A stretch of DNA of 17,064 bases from Acanthamoeba lenticulata (Eukaryota; Discosea; Longamoebia; Acanthamoebidae), in the NCBI GenBank assembly GCA_002179805.1, contig NAVB01000655.1, positions 1-17,064 of the forward strand, given 5' to 3'. The notes beneath the pieces were generated by a model, which made no database searches, was not told the DNA's origin, and saw nothing but the letters and a program-made list of their open reading frames with translations. Below, piece by piece: positions 16,998 to 17,064 of this stretch. Made by a program: the position numbers and the translations under genes. Positions within the stretch are counted from its first letter, which is position 1; every line of letters starts with the position of its first letter.

Positions 16998-17064
16998 GTT
17001 CGAACACCCTTCCCTTCCCCTCCGCTCCTTCCCTCTCCTCCTTTGCGCGCGCCCTCCCCCCCCC

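Noticed and set aside
1..17064. CRISPR arrays, tRNA or rRNA genes, transposons, bacterial-type operons
   Set aside because: No spaced repeats, cloverleaf-like segments, terminal inverted repeats or transposase/reverse-transcriptase motifs were seen; the repeats are simple-sequence tracts in introns.

Overview
The window looks like nuclear DNA from an intron-rich amoebozoan, most likely Acanthamoeba or a close relative. The exons are GC-rich and short. Introns are about 45-220 nt, with CT-rich tracts on the coding strand. The 34-kDa-type actin-bundling protein resembles the Dictyostelium protein. Genes are tightly packed on both strands. Species assignment is inference; no rRNA or other marker gene is present. 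Exon models below come from reading frames, splice-site phase and remembered family alignments, not from transcripts.

Layout. (1) 96-379, minus: first exon of a WDR3/Utp12-like WD40 protein, running off the left edge. (2) 691-3091, plus: eight-exon FAM98-family gene ending in an RGG-rich tail, divergent from (1). (3) 3338-6921, minus: a TTBK/CK1-type protein kinase fused to a long run of AMN1/FBXL-type leucine-rich repeats. (4) 7113-8371, minus: five exons resembling the N-terminal end of neurofibromin (NF1), lying immediately upstream of the kinase. The rest of NF1 and the kinase's own first exon are both missing at the junction. (5) 8894-10657, minus: nicotinamide phosphoribosyltransferase. 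(6) 11038-11475, plus: unrecognised 145-aa basic, low-complexity protein, divergent from (5). (7) 11755-12582, plus: intronless calcium-regulated actin-bundling protein with one clear EF-hand. (8) 12786-14701, plus: cytochrome b5-fused front-end fatty acid desaturase with all three histidine boxes. (9) 14807 to past the right edge, plus: NELF-C/D (TH1) subunit of negative elongation factor.

The genes do not form a pathway. They cover ribosome biogenesis, RNA ligation, signalling, NAD salvage, actin bundling, polyunsaturated fatty acid synthesis and transcription pausing. The most notable items are the kinase-LRR architecture, the NF1-like/kinase junction, three predicted GC-AG introns whose phase and protein alignment both demand a GC donor, and long G/C homopolymers found only in introns.
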